Positions 47,928 through 59,001 of a stretch of 64,000 nt of DNA are shown here, one piece after another. The position numbers and the translations under genes are program-made. The DNA is from Dipteronia dyeriana (Eukaryota > Streptophyta > Magnoliopsida > Sapindales > Sapindaceae), in the NCBI GenBank assembly GCA_032871835.1, contig CM065296.1, positions 114,896,146 to 114,960,145 on the forward strand. Direction: 5' to 3'. Each line of letters begins with the position of its first letter. The first letter of the stretch is position 1. Under the pieces are notes generated by a model. That model saw only the letters and a list, made by a program, of their open reading frames with translations, made no database searches and was not told the DNA's origin.

Positions 47928-49807
47928 GGTCTTGGAACAAATCAAACAAATGCTTTGCCTGCGGACAAGAAGGGCACTATGCCAAACAATGTCCCAACAA
48001 GAGAGCAAAATCGGCCAAACTCATCAGGCAACTGAGACAAGTTGCAGAAGAAATTCCCTCAGATGCCGACATTGAGTCCTACTTTTCAGAACAAGAAGAT
48101 GTCAACCAACTGACCTCTTTTATGATGCTAGACTCTGATGACACTAGCTCTTCAGGTGACTCAAGCCTTCCTGACCAAGACTATCCATCAGAAGCCTACC
48201 AAGCCACCAATAAAGAAAATGCAGGCCCACAAATCAAAATCCAAATTTTACCCACAAAATATTCTAAACCAATCCCAGTTATTGCCTACTTTGACACAGG
48301 AGCCCACTCCTCTATGATGAACCCCAATGTCCTCCCTGCAGATGCTTGGAAGCAAGAAAACAACCAGTTCCTTGCTGCGGACGGACAACTTTTAAGCACC
48401 CATTTGATCTCCAAACATAAAATTGGGTTACAATTCTTCCCATCCTTCACTCTTTGGACACACATCATTGGGACATCTCTCCCTGACAAAGATATCCTCA
48501 TCGGATGGGATATTTATAGCCAAGCAAAATCCATCAGGATTTTACCGCAGGGCATCCGATTTAAAAAAGAATTAAAACCTTTCATTGACATCCCAAAGAT
48601 CTTTCCCCTTTCAGTCATCAATCCAGACTTCAAAAAAATACAAGAAAAGCTCCAACTCTTCTGCGCCAACAGTCATACAGATTTCAAACACCCACACCCA
48701 CTGTGGAAAAACCCGGACTTCTTCATAGAACTCCCTTTTAAGCTCAATGAAGATGCCAATCCCACAAGGGCAACACACACAGGGATGTCCCCTTCTGACC
48801 TATCCATGGCAACAGAAGAATGTGAGTCACTCCTCAGCCAGGGCCTCCTAGAGCCCACTTCTTCCCCATGGGCCTGCCAGGCCTTCTATGTAGAAAAAAG
48901 ATCAGAAAAGGTCAGAGGAAAGAAACGGCTTGTTATTGATTACAAGCCTCTCAATCTTTTCCTCCAAGATGACAAATTCCCTGTTCACAGAGCCAATACC
49001 TTGTTCTCCCAAATACCTGAAGCCACAGTTTTCTCCAAGTTTGATTTAAAGGGAGCCTTCTGGCAAATTGGAATACAACCACATGACAGGCCCAAAACAG
49101 CCTTCTGCCTTCCTAATGCCCATTACCAATGGACCGTACTTCCTTTTGGGCTCAAAACAGCTCCTTCCCTGTTCCAAAAGGCTGTTACCAGGATCTTTCA
49201 GCCACTGCTCAGTTCAGCCCTGCTATACATCGATGACATCCTGCTATTCTCTACAGAAAAACAGTCACATAATGACCTCCTAACAAGATTTCACCAAATT
49301 CTTGATGAGTATGGGATCATGTTATCTGACAAAAAGAGCTCGATAGGTGTCTCAGAAATCGAGTTCCTTGGTATGCAAATCAAGAATGGAACTTATGCCC
49401 CCGGACCTCACCTTGCGAGCCAACTCCTAGACTTTCCAGATTCCAACCTCACATTCAAGCAGCTTCAGCAATTTCTTGGGATTATCAACTATGTCAGGAT
49501 TTCATCCCACAAGCCGGTCGTTTCACCACCTGCTTATCCAAACTCCTCAAGAAGGATCCCCCACAGTGGAATACCCTTCACACTGAAGCAATCTCCCACC
49601 TCAAGAATGCTGCACAAAACCCTCCACCCCTTCGCATTCCCTCATTTGGCCACCTCGTCCTGTAAACAGACGCCAGCGATCACTTCTGGGGTGCTATCCT
49701 CATTGAAGAAACCCAAGGAAAACGTCACTACTGTGGCCATGCCAGTGGACAGTTTAAAGAATCCCAGAAACATTACCATACCATTTACAAAGAGATCCTT
49801 GCTGTAA
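47880..49807 (+). pseudogene. Caulimovirid zinc knuckle, protease and reverse transcriptase
   Basis: A long open stretch. A CCHC knuckle (CFACGQEGHYAKQC) is followed by an acidic linker. The aspartic protease has AYFDTGAHSSMM and ends near DILIGWDIYSQAK. The reverse transcriptase runs from about 48730 to 49450 with LVIDYKPLN, FDLKGAFWQIGI, LPFGLKTAPSLFQKA, the catalytic LLYIDDILLFS and EFLGMQIKNG. These motifs are complete as read. One base is missing near 49497, after GIINYVR, so the sequence to 49807 in this frame is not real protein; RNase H continues in another frame. Confidence 0.88.
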
Positions 49808-50060
49808 AAAATAGAGTTTCCAAATTTGACTTCCACCTCAGAACCACCAAATTCACCATTGAAATGGACAACTCCTTCTTCCCTAAAGTTCTTGAGTTCC
49901 GCAATAAACTCCCACCAAACCCCCAGCTCCTGAAACTTAAAGACTGGTTTGCCAGATACGACTTTTCGGTCAAACACATAAAAGGTCATCACAACATCAT
50001 CCCAGACATGCTTTCGCGACCCCAACCTGTCAACCTCCTCTCTCGTACTGGCCCGATCCC
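49498..50060 (+). pseudogene. Caulimovirid RNase H region, broken by a stop
   Basis: In the frame used after the 49497 frame change, an RNase H core is recognisable: TDASDHFWGAIL, a later KEILAVKNRV helix, KFTIEMDN and IKGHHNIIPDMLSRP. A TAA stop at 49663-49665 lies directly before the first catalytic Asp. This, with the frame change, is independent evidence that the pol gene is dead. Confidence 0.8.
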
Positions 50061-50889
50061 CTTGATCTACATGGTGTCTCCTCAAGCCTCCTCTTCCACA
50101 GCCCCTCCACCAATGCCACCTGGTTTCCCCCCAGAATTCATAGCTACTCTTCCTCCAGACCAAACCCCTTCTGTCCAGCAAATCCAAGCATTTGCCAATT
50201 CTTACCTTCCGCATTATCTGTCCCAGATCAACAGCCAGGGCTGTCACCATCAGATAACCAACCTCAAGAAACCTTTTCTTGACCCTTTTATATCACCTCC
50301 ATTCTACTACTATTCCGACCAAATGTTATGGTTCCTATGGTGTTTGTCTGTTCTCCATCGCCACGCCATGGTTTTCCCCCTCCAAGCTCTATACGGTTTT
50401 GTCCAAGACCCTACCTCAGTCAACCTCCGAACTTTCCTACAGTGGTTCAAGCCCCTGCATGCCTGGCAGTCCGAGCTCACTAAACTCATGGGCCAATACC
50501 ATCTCTGGAAAATGGACCCTGACCAGGCCTCCAAAGTATGCTGCATCTGGATCTTCAACAGGCCCTACAACTACAGCCCACATACCCAGCTTCTTTGGAC
50601 TTCCAACATTTGCTACGAAAGTGATACTTCTTACGACTATGAAAAACTGTACCGGTCCAACATCCAGATACCTCTACTCAACTTTCTTTGTGACGTCAAC
50701 AATGACTACACAGATGTCATCTTTATTCTCCCTGACGTCCCAAGAGACCCCACAAAAAGCCTTCACCCACTCCCGGATTCGTTCCTCCAAGATTCCCAAG
50801 ACCCGGCTGGCACATGGCCCTGTTCGATCTGTAGAGCCCTCAATTCAGATGATGAGTACCACTCCACGTGCAACCTCAGCAGCCCATAA
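50061..50889 (+). pseudogene. Extra C-terminal region of the pararetrovirus polyprotein, function unknown
   Basis: About 275 codons continue in frame after RNase H without a stop. A Pro-rich start (SSSTAPPPMPPGFPPEF) is followed by a Trp/Tyr-rich body (YYYSDQMLWFLWCLSVLH, FLQWFKPLHAWQSELTKL, VCCIWIFNRPYNY). The end has CSICRALNSDDEYHSTC, a C-x2-C-x9-H-x2-C arrangement that could bind zinc. I do not recognise the domain. Its long open frame in a decayed copy suggests it was a real part of the viral protein. Confidence 0.6.
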
Positions 50890-51138
50890 CTCTGCCGCCT
50901 GCTTTATTGCTGCATCACTTTCCAGCTGTCCCTTTTTCTGCTTTATTTTGTTCCCAGCTTTGTCGGCCAACTTTACTTTTATCGCTCTCCAGCTGTCCTG
51001 CTTTTATTTCCTGCTTTTGTCGGCCCTCATGTCCTTATTTGGCCACCCTTATCTTTGTAAGATATTTTAGTCGATCGTCTGATCCTTATCTCTTGTAACA
51101 TATTGTGATCAGCCTTATATGGCTCCCTTTCCTTTCTC
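50890..51138. other. Intergenic region of the pararetrovirus
   Basis: Pyrimidine-rich, non-coding DNA between the last open frame and the TATA box; in related viruses this region holds the enhancer of the pregenomic RNA promoter. No single element can be assigned by eye. Confidence 0.5.
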
Positions 51139-51189
51139 TATAAAAAGGATAGGCCAGCCTCGTTGTAAATCAGAACTAAAAGAAATAAA
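51139..51189 (+). promoter_or_regulatory. Pregenomic-RNA promoter and polyadenylation signal of the pararetrovirus
   Basis: TATAAAAA at 51139-51146, a likely transcription start about 30 bp later, and AATAAA at 51184-51189 soon after it. A polyadenylation signal shortly downstream of the RNA start is the standard caulimovirid arrangement that yields terminally redundant pregenomic RNA. Confidence 0.7.
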
Positions 51190-51588
51190 GAGAGGATTGT
51201 GTTTTCAATTTTATGGCTTTCTAAACAGTTTCTCCCTCCCAATCTTCGAATAGCTCTGTGTCTGAAACTATGGTTCTCCAAGGTCCCAGTATGCTCTATG
51301 CTTGCCTCTTATGAGGATCCTGCATATCAGAACAAATCCTGTATACTAGTTTGGTATATTGGCTGGACACCCTGGACACATCCGAAACCAGAATGTTGCT
51401 GGCTAGGATGAACTCAGGTTTAACAAAGCCCCGTACTGACTAGTTTGGCCTGCTGATCTCCATCCATCTCTGTCAGTGTCTGACCGGAAAAGTACCCTGT
51501 TAAGGCCGAAGGATGGCCGCCAGTGGGGAAAACTCGGTTTTGGTTCTTTCTGTGAGATGGTAGTGGAGCTCTAACCCAAATGGTATCA
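51190..51588 (+). other. Pararetrovirus leader ending in the tRNA-Met primer-binding site
   Basis: About 400 bases of leader with short open frames, as usual in this family. It ends with TGGTATCA at 51581-51588, the first eight bases of the canonical tRNA-Met primer-binding site. The next bases (TATATAATATTT) are TA-rich host DNA, so the integrated copy stops within the site. Confidence 0.7.
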
Positions 51589-51613
51589 TATATAATATTT
51601 GATATAAATTATA

Positions 51614-51652
<39 letters not shown>

Positions 51653-52053
51653 ACATATATATTAATAAAAATAAATAATATATTTAATAATATATATAAT
51701 CATAATATTATATATATTTATATATATAGGGACACTTTGATTATTTAAAAATATTGTTCCGTCTTATCCCAACCATATGAAACGCATAATAAAACTAAAT
51801 GAAACAAAATGAAAAACAAAATGATTTTTTTTATATAAAAAAGTGAAAAACAAAATAAAATAAAAAACGAAAAATGAAAAATAAGTATTTTGTGTTTTTC
51901 AAATCTTTCACTTTTAACACTGGTTTTGTTTTGTTTTGTTTTTTTTTTTCATTTTTTGAAAATAAAATGAAAAACGGTTAACGAACGCGTTTTCGAAATC
52001 TTTTTTGAAAAATAAAAATAAAAACGGACTGAAAAACAGTTGCAGGACGAAAC

Positions 52054-52280
52054 CTTTTGTAACTTTCGTTTTTGTCAAAAGTTGAAAACGATTGATAAAC
52101 CCGGTGCAGGGCCGGCCAAGGCAATAAGTGCACCCGTCCCTAGCCCATAAAAAAGTAAATTTTTTGTTATTAGATTTATTTATGGAGGATCTAAAAATTG
52201 GTTATTTTAAAAAAAATTGGTCTAATAATAATAAAACAATTGTTTTTGTTCTAAACTCCAAATATATCGGGGCTTGCTCT
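52054..52280. other. Short spacer between the family A repeat and the CXE scrap
   Basis: AT-rich DNA; GGGCCGGCCAAGGCAATAAG near 52107 may be the edge of another decayed element. No gene. Confidence 0.35.
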
Positions 52281-52715
52281 GACCCGGTGGTAGCGGGTAA
52301 GCCAAGTAGAGGTGTCCACGGTTCGGTTTCGGTTCCGTAAAATGGTCTAACCGTAACCGGAGGGGGACGGTTTGGTTCGGTTACGTAACCGCTGGTTTGG
52401 CGGTTACGGTTCGGTTTCGGTTCGGTTACGGTTCGGTTACGGTTCGGTTAAGGTTCGGTTTCGGTTACGGTTGGTTTTTTTTTTTTGGCAAATGAATTGC
52501 CACGTGTCGCAATCTATTGGTTAGTTTTTTTTTAAAAATAAAATATACCAAAACCGGCGGTTTAACCGCCTGTTTTGAGACGGTTTTTAGGATTGGATAA
52601 CTGTAACCGAACCGTCGGGGAATCGGTTTCCAACCGGTTTCGTAACCGACGGTTACGGTTCGGTTTCGAACGGTTTAACCGAACCGTGGACACCTCTAGG
52701 GTCAAGCTTGGTTGC
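52281..52715 (+). pseudogene. Short CXE-derived fragment split by a MITE
   Basis: GACCCGGTGGTAGCGGGTAA then GCCAAG (52281-52306) matches 43869-43893 of the CXE copy with three differences in 25 bases from the shared ACCCGG on. After the MITE (52307-52698), GGGTCAAGCTTGGTTG continues the same CXE sequence (GGGCCAAGCTTGGTTG at 43886). Outside about 52270-52715 the match fades, so this is a short duplicated scrap or the last readable part of a very old copy. Confidence 0.6.
52307..52698. mobile_element. hAT-type MITE, 392 bp, TAGAGGTGTCCACGG ends
   Basis: Perfect inverted ends TAGAGGTGTCCACGGTTCGG and CCGAACCGTGGACACCTCTA. Subterminal DNA is rich in GGTTCGGTTTCGGTTACGG-type repeats. The flanking 8-mers AAGCCAAG (52299-52306) and GGGTCAAG (52699-52706) are both explained as decayed copies of GGGCCAAG, the sequence present at the unoccupied CXE site at 43886-43893. 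No coding capacity. Confidence 0.88.
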
Positions 52716-55117
52716 GTCTTACACGTCCAATCTCGACGAACACTCAACTTGCTTCTTACATGTCCATGTATCAGAAAAGGCAGGCTTTTGGTATGTACCT
52801 CTAACTCTCCAAGTGTTTAATATCTTATGAATACTTAATCCGACTACTGCAGGTGAAGAGCAACAAAACAGTTTACTCTCCTATTTCAATTAGATTAATC
52901 GTCTGTCTTCTCTGTTGTCTCTTGATATGGTGTATATTGATGTTTACCCAAGCTGAGATTCGTTTACAGTTACGTATTTGCAATCAAATCCTAGTCTAGT
53001 GGAGCAACAGTCTCTGGTTGGACGATTGATCGGGCTCTTATCAACACAATCTTCTTGGTAGAGCTCTCTCTAGTTCTTTTTGTGCTCGGGAAAACCATAG
53101 CTTTCACAACGAAATAACCTTAGGGAACTCACAAATATCAATCAGCTCACCTTCTGCCCACGTATTTTTGGGACTTTGGGTGGAACAGACGTTTGCACTT
53201 CCAACGAGCAAGTTTTTTGCAGTATACTTGTAATTTGGCGTCTTATAGATTTGATTTCCTCTTAAGTAGAACTACACCTGTACTGCCTTGTATGTTGATT
53301 AATAGCAAGTGTAACGTTGTGCGACAATGATGTTCCGTAGGTACATTACACGCAGTTCTCTCTATTTTGAAGACAAGTTAAAGTTTCTTACAGCATAATT
53401 GGCTAGCAAGCATAAACAAAGAAGCGGGCATTTCATGCTTTTTATATTAAATTTCTGCAGTGATTGATAGTCTGATGTAACTGTAAGTGGAATGCTTCAC
53501 ATTGATTCGTTTAATGCTGAATGTTTCGCTTCGATTTGTTCTACGATGCAGAACCCATGTTTGGTAATGTCATTTTGAACTCATCCTAACCACAGCTTAT
53601 TGTTCATTTGTCACAATGATAGCATCTGTGTTTCATCAGCTCCAGCAACTGATGATTGCCACCACCTGACTGTCATCAAATCAATTAACTCGATTGACCT
53701 GTAATCGGTCGTCAATCAAACTAGCTTTTATCATAATATCAACTTTAAGAAGTCGGAAACCTTAAACAATGAAAGAGTTTAGTTTTACTTACCAAATTCC
53801 TATGATAAAATTCCTGCCAAACCTTATGTTTTTGCAACCTTCAGAAGCGATCCACCTCTCATAAACAGGTAAACAATCATACCATGAAAAATCATTAAGA
53901 AACAAATAATCATAAACAAAAAAAAAAAAACAATGGAAAGAACAAATCATTGAGAATGTGTAGCCCAATTAATTTTTAATCATGAAAATTAACCAGTATA
54001 TCGAAAATTCATACCAAATATTTAACCTAAAAGTGCTACAAATACATACCAAGTAATAAAATCTAATTTACTATGTAGGAGCGGAGAGAGACCTTTTTCA
54101 AAAATTAATCCCATTGAACAGTGTGCTCATGTAATGAAGAATGAAGTCATCAAGCCTGAAGGAATAACCACTTCTATTTCCTTTCCTTAATGACATAGAA
54201 TGGAAGTAAAAAGATTATAACGTAGCCCTAAAAACACATAAACCGGAATACACCAGAAAAAGAAATCGAAATTCAACTAAAATTTTATTATGCTGCTCAA
54301 AACAAAGAACAAGAGGTTTAAATAGCCTCTAAAAACCCTAACTAAAAGCAAAACGACCAAATTGGACATTCACTAAACAAATAAAAGTTAAAAAGAAAAA
54401 ACTAAAATATTAAAATAAAACTTCAAATGCCCGACAGTCAGCCTTAATCAGCTATTTTGAGGGTGCAAACAACCTCAACGGGGGAACCTGGGTTGTCACG
54501 ACGTAGATCGCCAAAATCCCTTTCCAAAAACATATTATAATAGTCAATCGGACAACTGAGCTAAAAGTTATGTCATTTTCTTCGAACTAGCTCTTTTAGC
54601 CGTGCCTAATTCTTTATTTGTCAATTTTATATCTAACTCTTCTTCAAACTCCAAAGCTGATTGTCCTACATCACTTAATCCATGCAGAAGAGGGCAAAAT
54701 TACAATCATGTTAGTGTAATCAGAATTAGCATAACATCAAATCACAGTTATACTCTAACAGCACTTTAATTCTGCCATACCTATCAGTCAATTGTCCAAT
54801 TTAATTCCAACCAATCAACAAAACAGGAAAGCAGGGTAGCCACATATCATGCTCTTGAATCCTAATCAGGCTTGTACATGGGCAGGTTCACATCCATGCC
54901 ATAAAAATGCTTCTATATGGCATGGCACATATAACATGTGCATGTGTTTTCTGTCAAAGCTGCTGCATTCTCTTCGTCCAGACTCTTTTCTCTTTATTAA
55001 TGTTCTTTGAACATGCCTAAGAACCAAGTGAACAAAATTTGTGATAAAACTACAAACAAAACAATACAAAAATCTCCCAACATTTTCTTCTGTTTAAGCC
55101 ACTTCTAGCAAATCTCA
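52716..55117. other. Intergenic region, no gene recognised
   Basis: About 2.4 kb with no frame, splice pattern or RNA gene I can support. The part just before 55118 is likely the old 3' untranslated region of the CDKG-like pseudogene. Confidence 0.45.
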
Positions 55118-57159
55118 TCAGCTACCTGTTCCTAGCTGTGGGGGAATTGTAGGCATGAAATCCTGTGATTTAGGAAGAGGAACCTCACGAAACCAATCAC
55201 GGTTAAGAGTATCATCTACTGTTATTCGCTGCATAAGCAACAAAATTTGATAAGAATATAAAAGCTTTGCAATTTTAGACGACCAAGTCTAGTTTTTGAG
55301 GTTTATGTTAGTGGACAATTACCGTCTCTGGGTCGTAACTCAGTTTGTTCAACAAGTCAAATCCCAACTCAGAAAGGACAGGAGGTCCCGTGAAAGATGC
55401 GGCAGGAAACCTCTTTTGCAACAGATAGTACCTATTTAAAAGAGAAAAAAAAGAGAGACCAATTATTTCTAGAACCATACAGTACGCCTGTTCCGAGAAA
55501 AAAACCTTTGCAACATAATTAAAGAAGCCGACTTTAATTAGGCTAAAAACTTGTTAAAACAAGAAAGAACTTAATCAAGATTTAAGGATTTCATAAAGGA
55601 TACTTACGGTTGTTTAACAAATTGTGCTTTGGGTCCAGGCAATTCAGAAAACCCAGGCCAAATTGTTTCAGTTTGCGTGCCAAGCGTTTTGAAGATCTGC
55701 AAACATTTGAAGACACTCATCACTGAAAAGGCCACAAGAAACAAAAGTAATACACAAGCATAAGGGAAACAATAACTACCTTATCAATTTGATCTGCTCC
55801 TGTTTTCCCATTAAAAAGAGGTTTCTTGGCTAACAGTTCAGCCATTATACAACCGACCGACCACATATCAACTGCAGTCGAATACTTTTTCATTCCTAGA
55901 AGAAGTTCGGGAGCTCTGCAACATAAATATCACAGACCTACAAGAGATTAGCATATTTGTTACTAACATTTGTGAAGAAAGAAAAGCAAAGAACAAAATA
56001 TCAACTATAAGGCTGCACAAGGTTATTTTATGGCTATAACATTTAAATCTAGACTGATGGGAAGGAGCCGAGATTTCACACGATAAATATTTGTTCAATT
56101 AGTAATGGTGAAAAACCTATCTGTTCAATTAGTAATGGTGAAAAACCAGGACACCGTCTATCAACAATGTTAAACAAACCAAATAACAAAATAATCATAA
56201 TCATAAAGAAGTACATCAATTAGAAAATCCGTCCTTGGTGAACCCTAAGGCCCGGTAAAAATGATGGACAACGAAGTTTAGAAAATAGAAGATAAAAGAC
56301 AGAAAAAAATGCTAATATAGGCCTACTGCCAGATGATGTTATACTGAGGCAAATTAAGAAACTTTGACCTACTTTAACTAAACTTAGTAATGCAAAGTTC
56401 TGACTAATCACGCAATAAAGATCTTATTGTAAATAAATGATAAAGAGAAAAAGTAAATGGAATCCACCTTACCTATACCATAGAGTAACCATTTCCATAC
56501 TGGCGCGACATACCGAAGTCACAAACTTATAATTTACCCTGGTTGTTCACAAGTAGATTTGATGCTTTCAAATCCCTGTGAAGCACCCAATTATCATGAA
56601 GATACTTGACACCTTCCAAAAGCTGTAGCATCAAGCATTTAACTTCACTAGTGCTAAAAGGCTGCTTCATTGTCTCTATTAGCCCCTTGAGGTCGTGTTC
56701 CATGTACTCCATAACCATAAAAACATTATCAAAGTCATCCACAACAACTTCCTTAACATTTACAAGTGAAGGGTGATTAATATCCCTTAAAGATGAAATA
56801 GGGAAACCATATTCTGAAAGCTCATCTTCACCTTCCATGGCCACAATTTCCCCTGTCGACTTATCCCTGGCTCTATACACCTCCTTCTCCTTCGCATTCT
56901 CCTTCTCTAAGGAGGAAACTGAACCCCATCTTCGTGCTTCGACGCTTCACTATTCTTGACACATGGTGCGCCACCTCGTATGGGTCCCAAGTTTTGTCCG
57001 TCAGACAAAAAACGCCACCCATTTGTATTCTGATTTCTGATAACCGCAGCGGACACGACTCAATTTGGCATCACCACTACCGTTTTTGTAACGAACAACT
57101 TCTTTTTTGAACTCATAGTAGTCCCTCTTCCTGGGAACATCGACTCGCCCTGCCGCCAA
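55118..57159 (-). pseudogene. CDKG-like (CDK11/PITSLRE-type) protein kinase, degraded
   Basis: N-terminal remnant at 57159-57001 (LAAGRVDVPRKRDYYEFKKE): the codon where the family has its first Met is TTG. N-lobe at about 56930-56527: the glycine-rich loop is absent, the VAxK lysine is missing ([18 protein letters not shown]), and part of the segment before [11 protein letters not shown] is deleted. The catalytic loop [13 protein letters not shown] is intact, but a TAA at 56529-56527 precedes CDFGMSRQYG, and the activation-loop exon ends early. The C-lobe exons remain open: 55915-55780 ([20 protein letters not shown]), 55696-55608 (IFKTLGTQTETIWPGFSEL), about 55435-55321 and about 55229-55118 ([15 protein letters not shown]). 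Overall a pseudogene; a truncated transcript from the C-lobe cannot be excluded. Confidence 0.85.
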
Positions 57160-59001
57160 ATTATTAACAACCACAGCACTTCTCAATCAAAAATAAAACT
57201 CAGGAAATATGAATTAGAAAACAAACAGTCACAGAGAACCCTGACATCAATCCCAGATTCAAACCCTAACCCTCACAAATTCAACAATTCACAATATCTG
57301 AGGAATGAATATAAATCTCCCTATACTTCCCTTATTGAATGAACTATTCGAGTTTAACAACAATAATTGCGTAATTAAACCCTAAAAATACAAACCTAGA
57401 ATAAAAATCAAATATAGAAACCAAACAAATACATGGAGAAAAATAAAATAGGGAAAAATCAAAACCCTAAGAAGTTGAAATCGGTGCTTACGGAGGTCTC
57501 TCCTGGGAAATTCACAGGTAATTTAAGACCTTACCGGAGAGATCACACATCAGATATAAAAGAAGAAGGCGATTCCGCTTCTAAACTTTAATTTTTTTTT
57601 TCTTTTCGTTTTTTCTTTACGCAGCTGAAGCACAAAGACCTCATCACTTTCTCTCTCCTCTCTCATCAGCACCGTCTTCCTCTCTCTCTCTCTCTCAATC
57701 TCCATCTCCAACTCAATCTCAATCTCTCGTCTCCATCTCAAAATATTGAAAAATTGAAAAATCAAAAGGTTTGGTTGTGGTTGTTTAGAGAAGGGGGAGG
57801 CCGGCGGCCGTGTCAATCTTAATAATTATTATTTTTTTCTCATTTTCTCTCTTCATCTGCATCTGAATCCCAAATCCTAATTTCCCTCTGTCTCTCTCTT
57901 CATCCTCACATCTCGAATACAACTTGCCGTCTTCCGGTGACCGTTGTCGTTTCCAGTCCTCGCCATTCTTCAATGACCATCGTGGTTTCCGGTACCAAGT
58001 TTTCTTTGACAGTTTTATCCCTGTCATCAAAGATTTACAGAGATGCATTCTTAATTTTTTTTTTCTTTTTTGTGTGGAATTGATGAGGTTGGAATGTTTG
58101 ATGATTGAGGGATTTAGTGAATGGGATGCAGTTTTATACCTAGAGATGCAGTTTTTGTTTACGTAGGATCTTTGATGATTGACCGTTTTTTATCTGTACT
58201 TGTAATTTCTTCTGATGCATTACATAACCAAACCAAATCCATTTAATCGATTTCTATAGATTCTTCTTTTTTCACCTCTACTTCTTTGCCATTTCTTTTT
58301 ATTGTAATGGAAATCAAAGTAACTTCAAACAACAAAGTATAAAAGAAAAACTCAAACCAGGACTTCTGCTCCCAAATCTAAACCAAAAGCCACATCTTTA
58401 AATTTTTTTACTTTAATGGTATACTCTTTTTTTCGAAAAATATGTATTAAACGAAAAAAAAATCAATCAATGGAAATCTCAGATTTGTAGGATTTCTCAT
58501 GTTATTTTACCTCGAGCAATAATGTTTCAGAGTGTTTAATGGAAGGGAATTTAGGGAAGAGAGTAAGAGACTGTTGTCTGTGAACGAAGGAAGAAGAAAG
58601 AGAAAATAATAATAAAATACATATATGACACGTGTCAGTCATGGAATGGAATCGATATATCAATATCAGAATCAAGCACGGTACATCGAGTTTATTTTTG
58701 TCCACCCTCGAAAGTGAGTATTACTCTTTTCGTATATAGATGATGTGTGTACACCTCTTCTATAGATGATAAATTTATTTTAATATTATTATATTTTAAG
58801 ATGAATTTATTATTTTTTAAAAGTATATAATTTATACGGGAGGGCGAATACTCGCCCCTTAATGGTGAGTAAAAGTGAACTTGGTACATCGGTTGCATCA
58901 AGTTTTCTCCGGTCGAAAGAGAATAAAAAACTAACAAATTGACAGCAACCGATTGATGATAGGGTGGCACTCAATTGCACCGATCAGATGATATCCTGTC
59001 C
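57160..59001. other. Old 5' region of the kinase pseudogene and intergenic DNA
   Basis: 57480-57740 is pyrimidine-rich on the plus strand with a CT microsatellite at about 57674-57694, consistent with a former GA-rich 5' untranslated region of the minus-strand kinase gene. From about 57900 to 59001 no gene is recognised. Confidence 0.4.

Larger units (their letters stand above)
44924..51588 (+). mobile_element. Endogenous pararetrovirus (Caulimoviridae), near full length, inactivated
   Basis: Order on the plus strand: movement protein, coiled-coil linker region, capsid protein, zinc knuckle, aspartic protease, reverse transcriptase, RNase H, an extra C-terminal region, then a promoter-leader region ending at a tRNA-Met primer-binding site. 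No integrase and no LTRs are present, which separates it from Ty3/gypsy elements. The domain order with no separate integrase resembles petuvirus-like or florendovirus-like endogenous caulimovirids; I cannot fix the genus. At least five frame changes and one internal stop interrupt the coding region, and the start of the movement protein is missing. Both ends abut TA repeats. It is a fossil copy that cannot encode complete viral proteins. Confidence 0.88.
44540..52053. mobile_element. Dispersed repeat family A copy, split by a pararetrovirus insertion
   Basis: The left part (44540-44923) begins GGGCCCGTCATGTAAACGTT and contains GCGTATGGTATCATATACTG; it matches 4297-4505 and the complement of 11260-11479. 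The right part (51589-52053) ends in AACAGTTGCAGGACGAAACC and matches the complement of 10568-10740. Together the two arms are about 850 bp, close to the 0.9-kb copy at 10568-11479. The viral sequence therefore sits inside one older element, at its internal TA-rich stretch. Confidence 0.55.

Noticed and set aside
49642..50250. A 202-codon minus-strand open frame
   Set aside because: It lies opposite the RNase H and C-terminal viral frames; its Arg/Trp/Gly-rich content is what the reverse strand of a proline-rich frame gives.
52560..52820. Open frames through the GGTTCGG-rich segment
   Set aside because: They are created by the repetitive interior of the MITE at 52307-52698.
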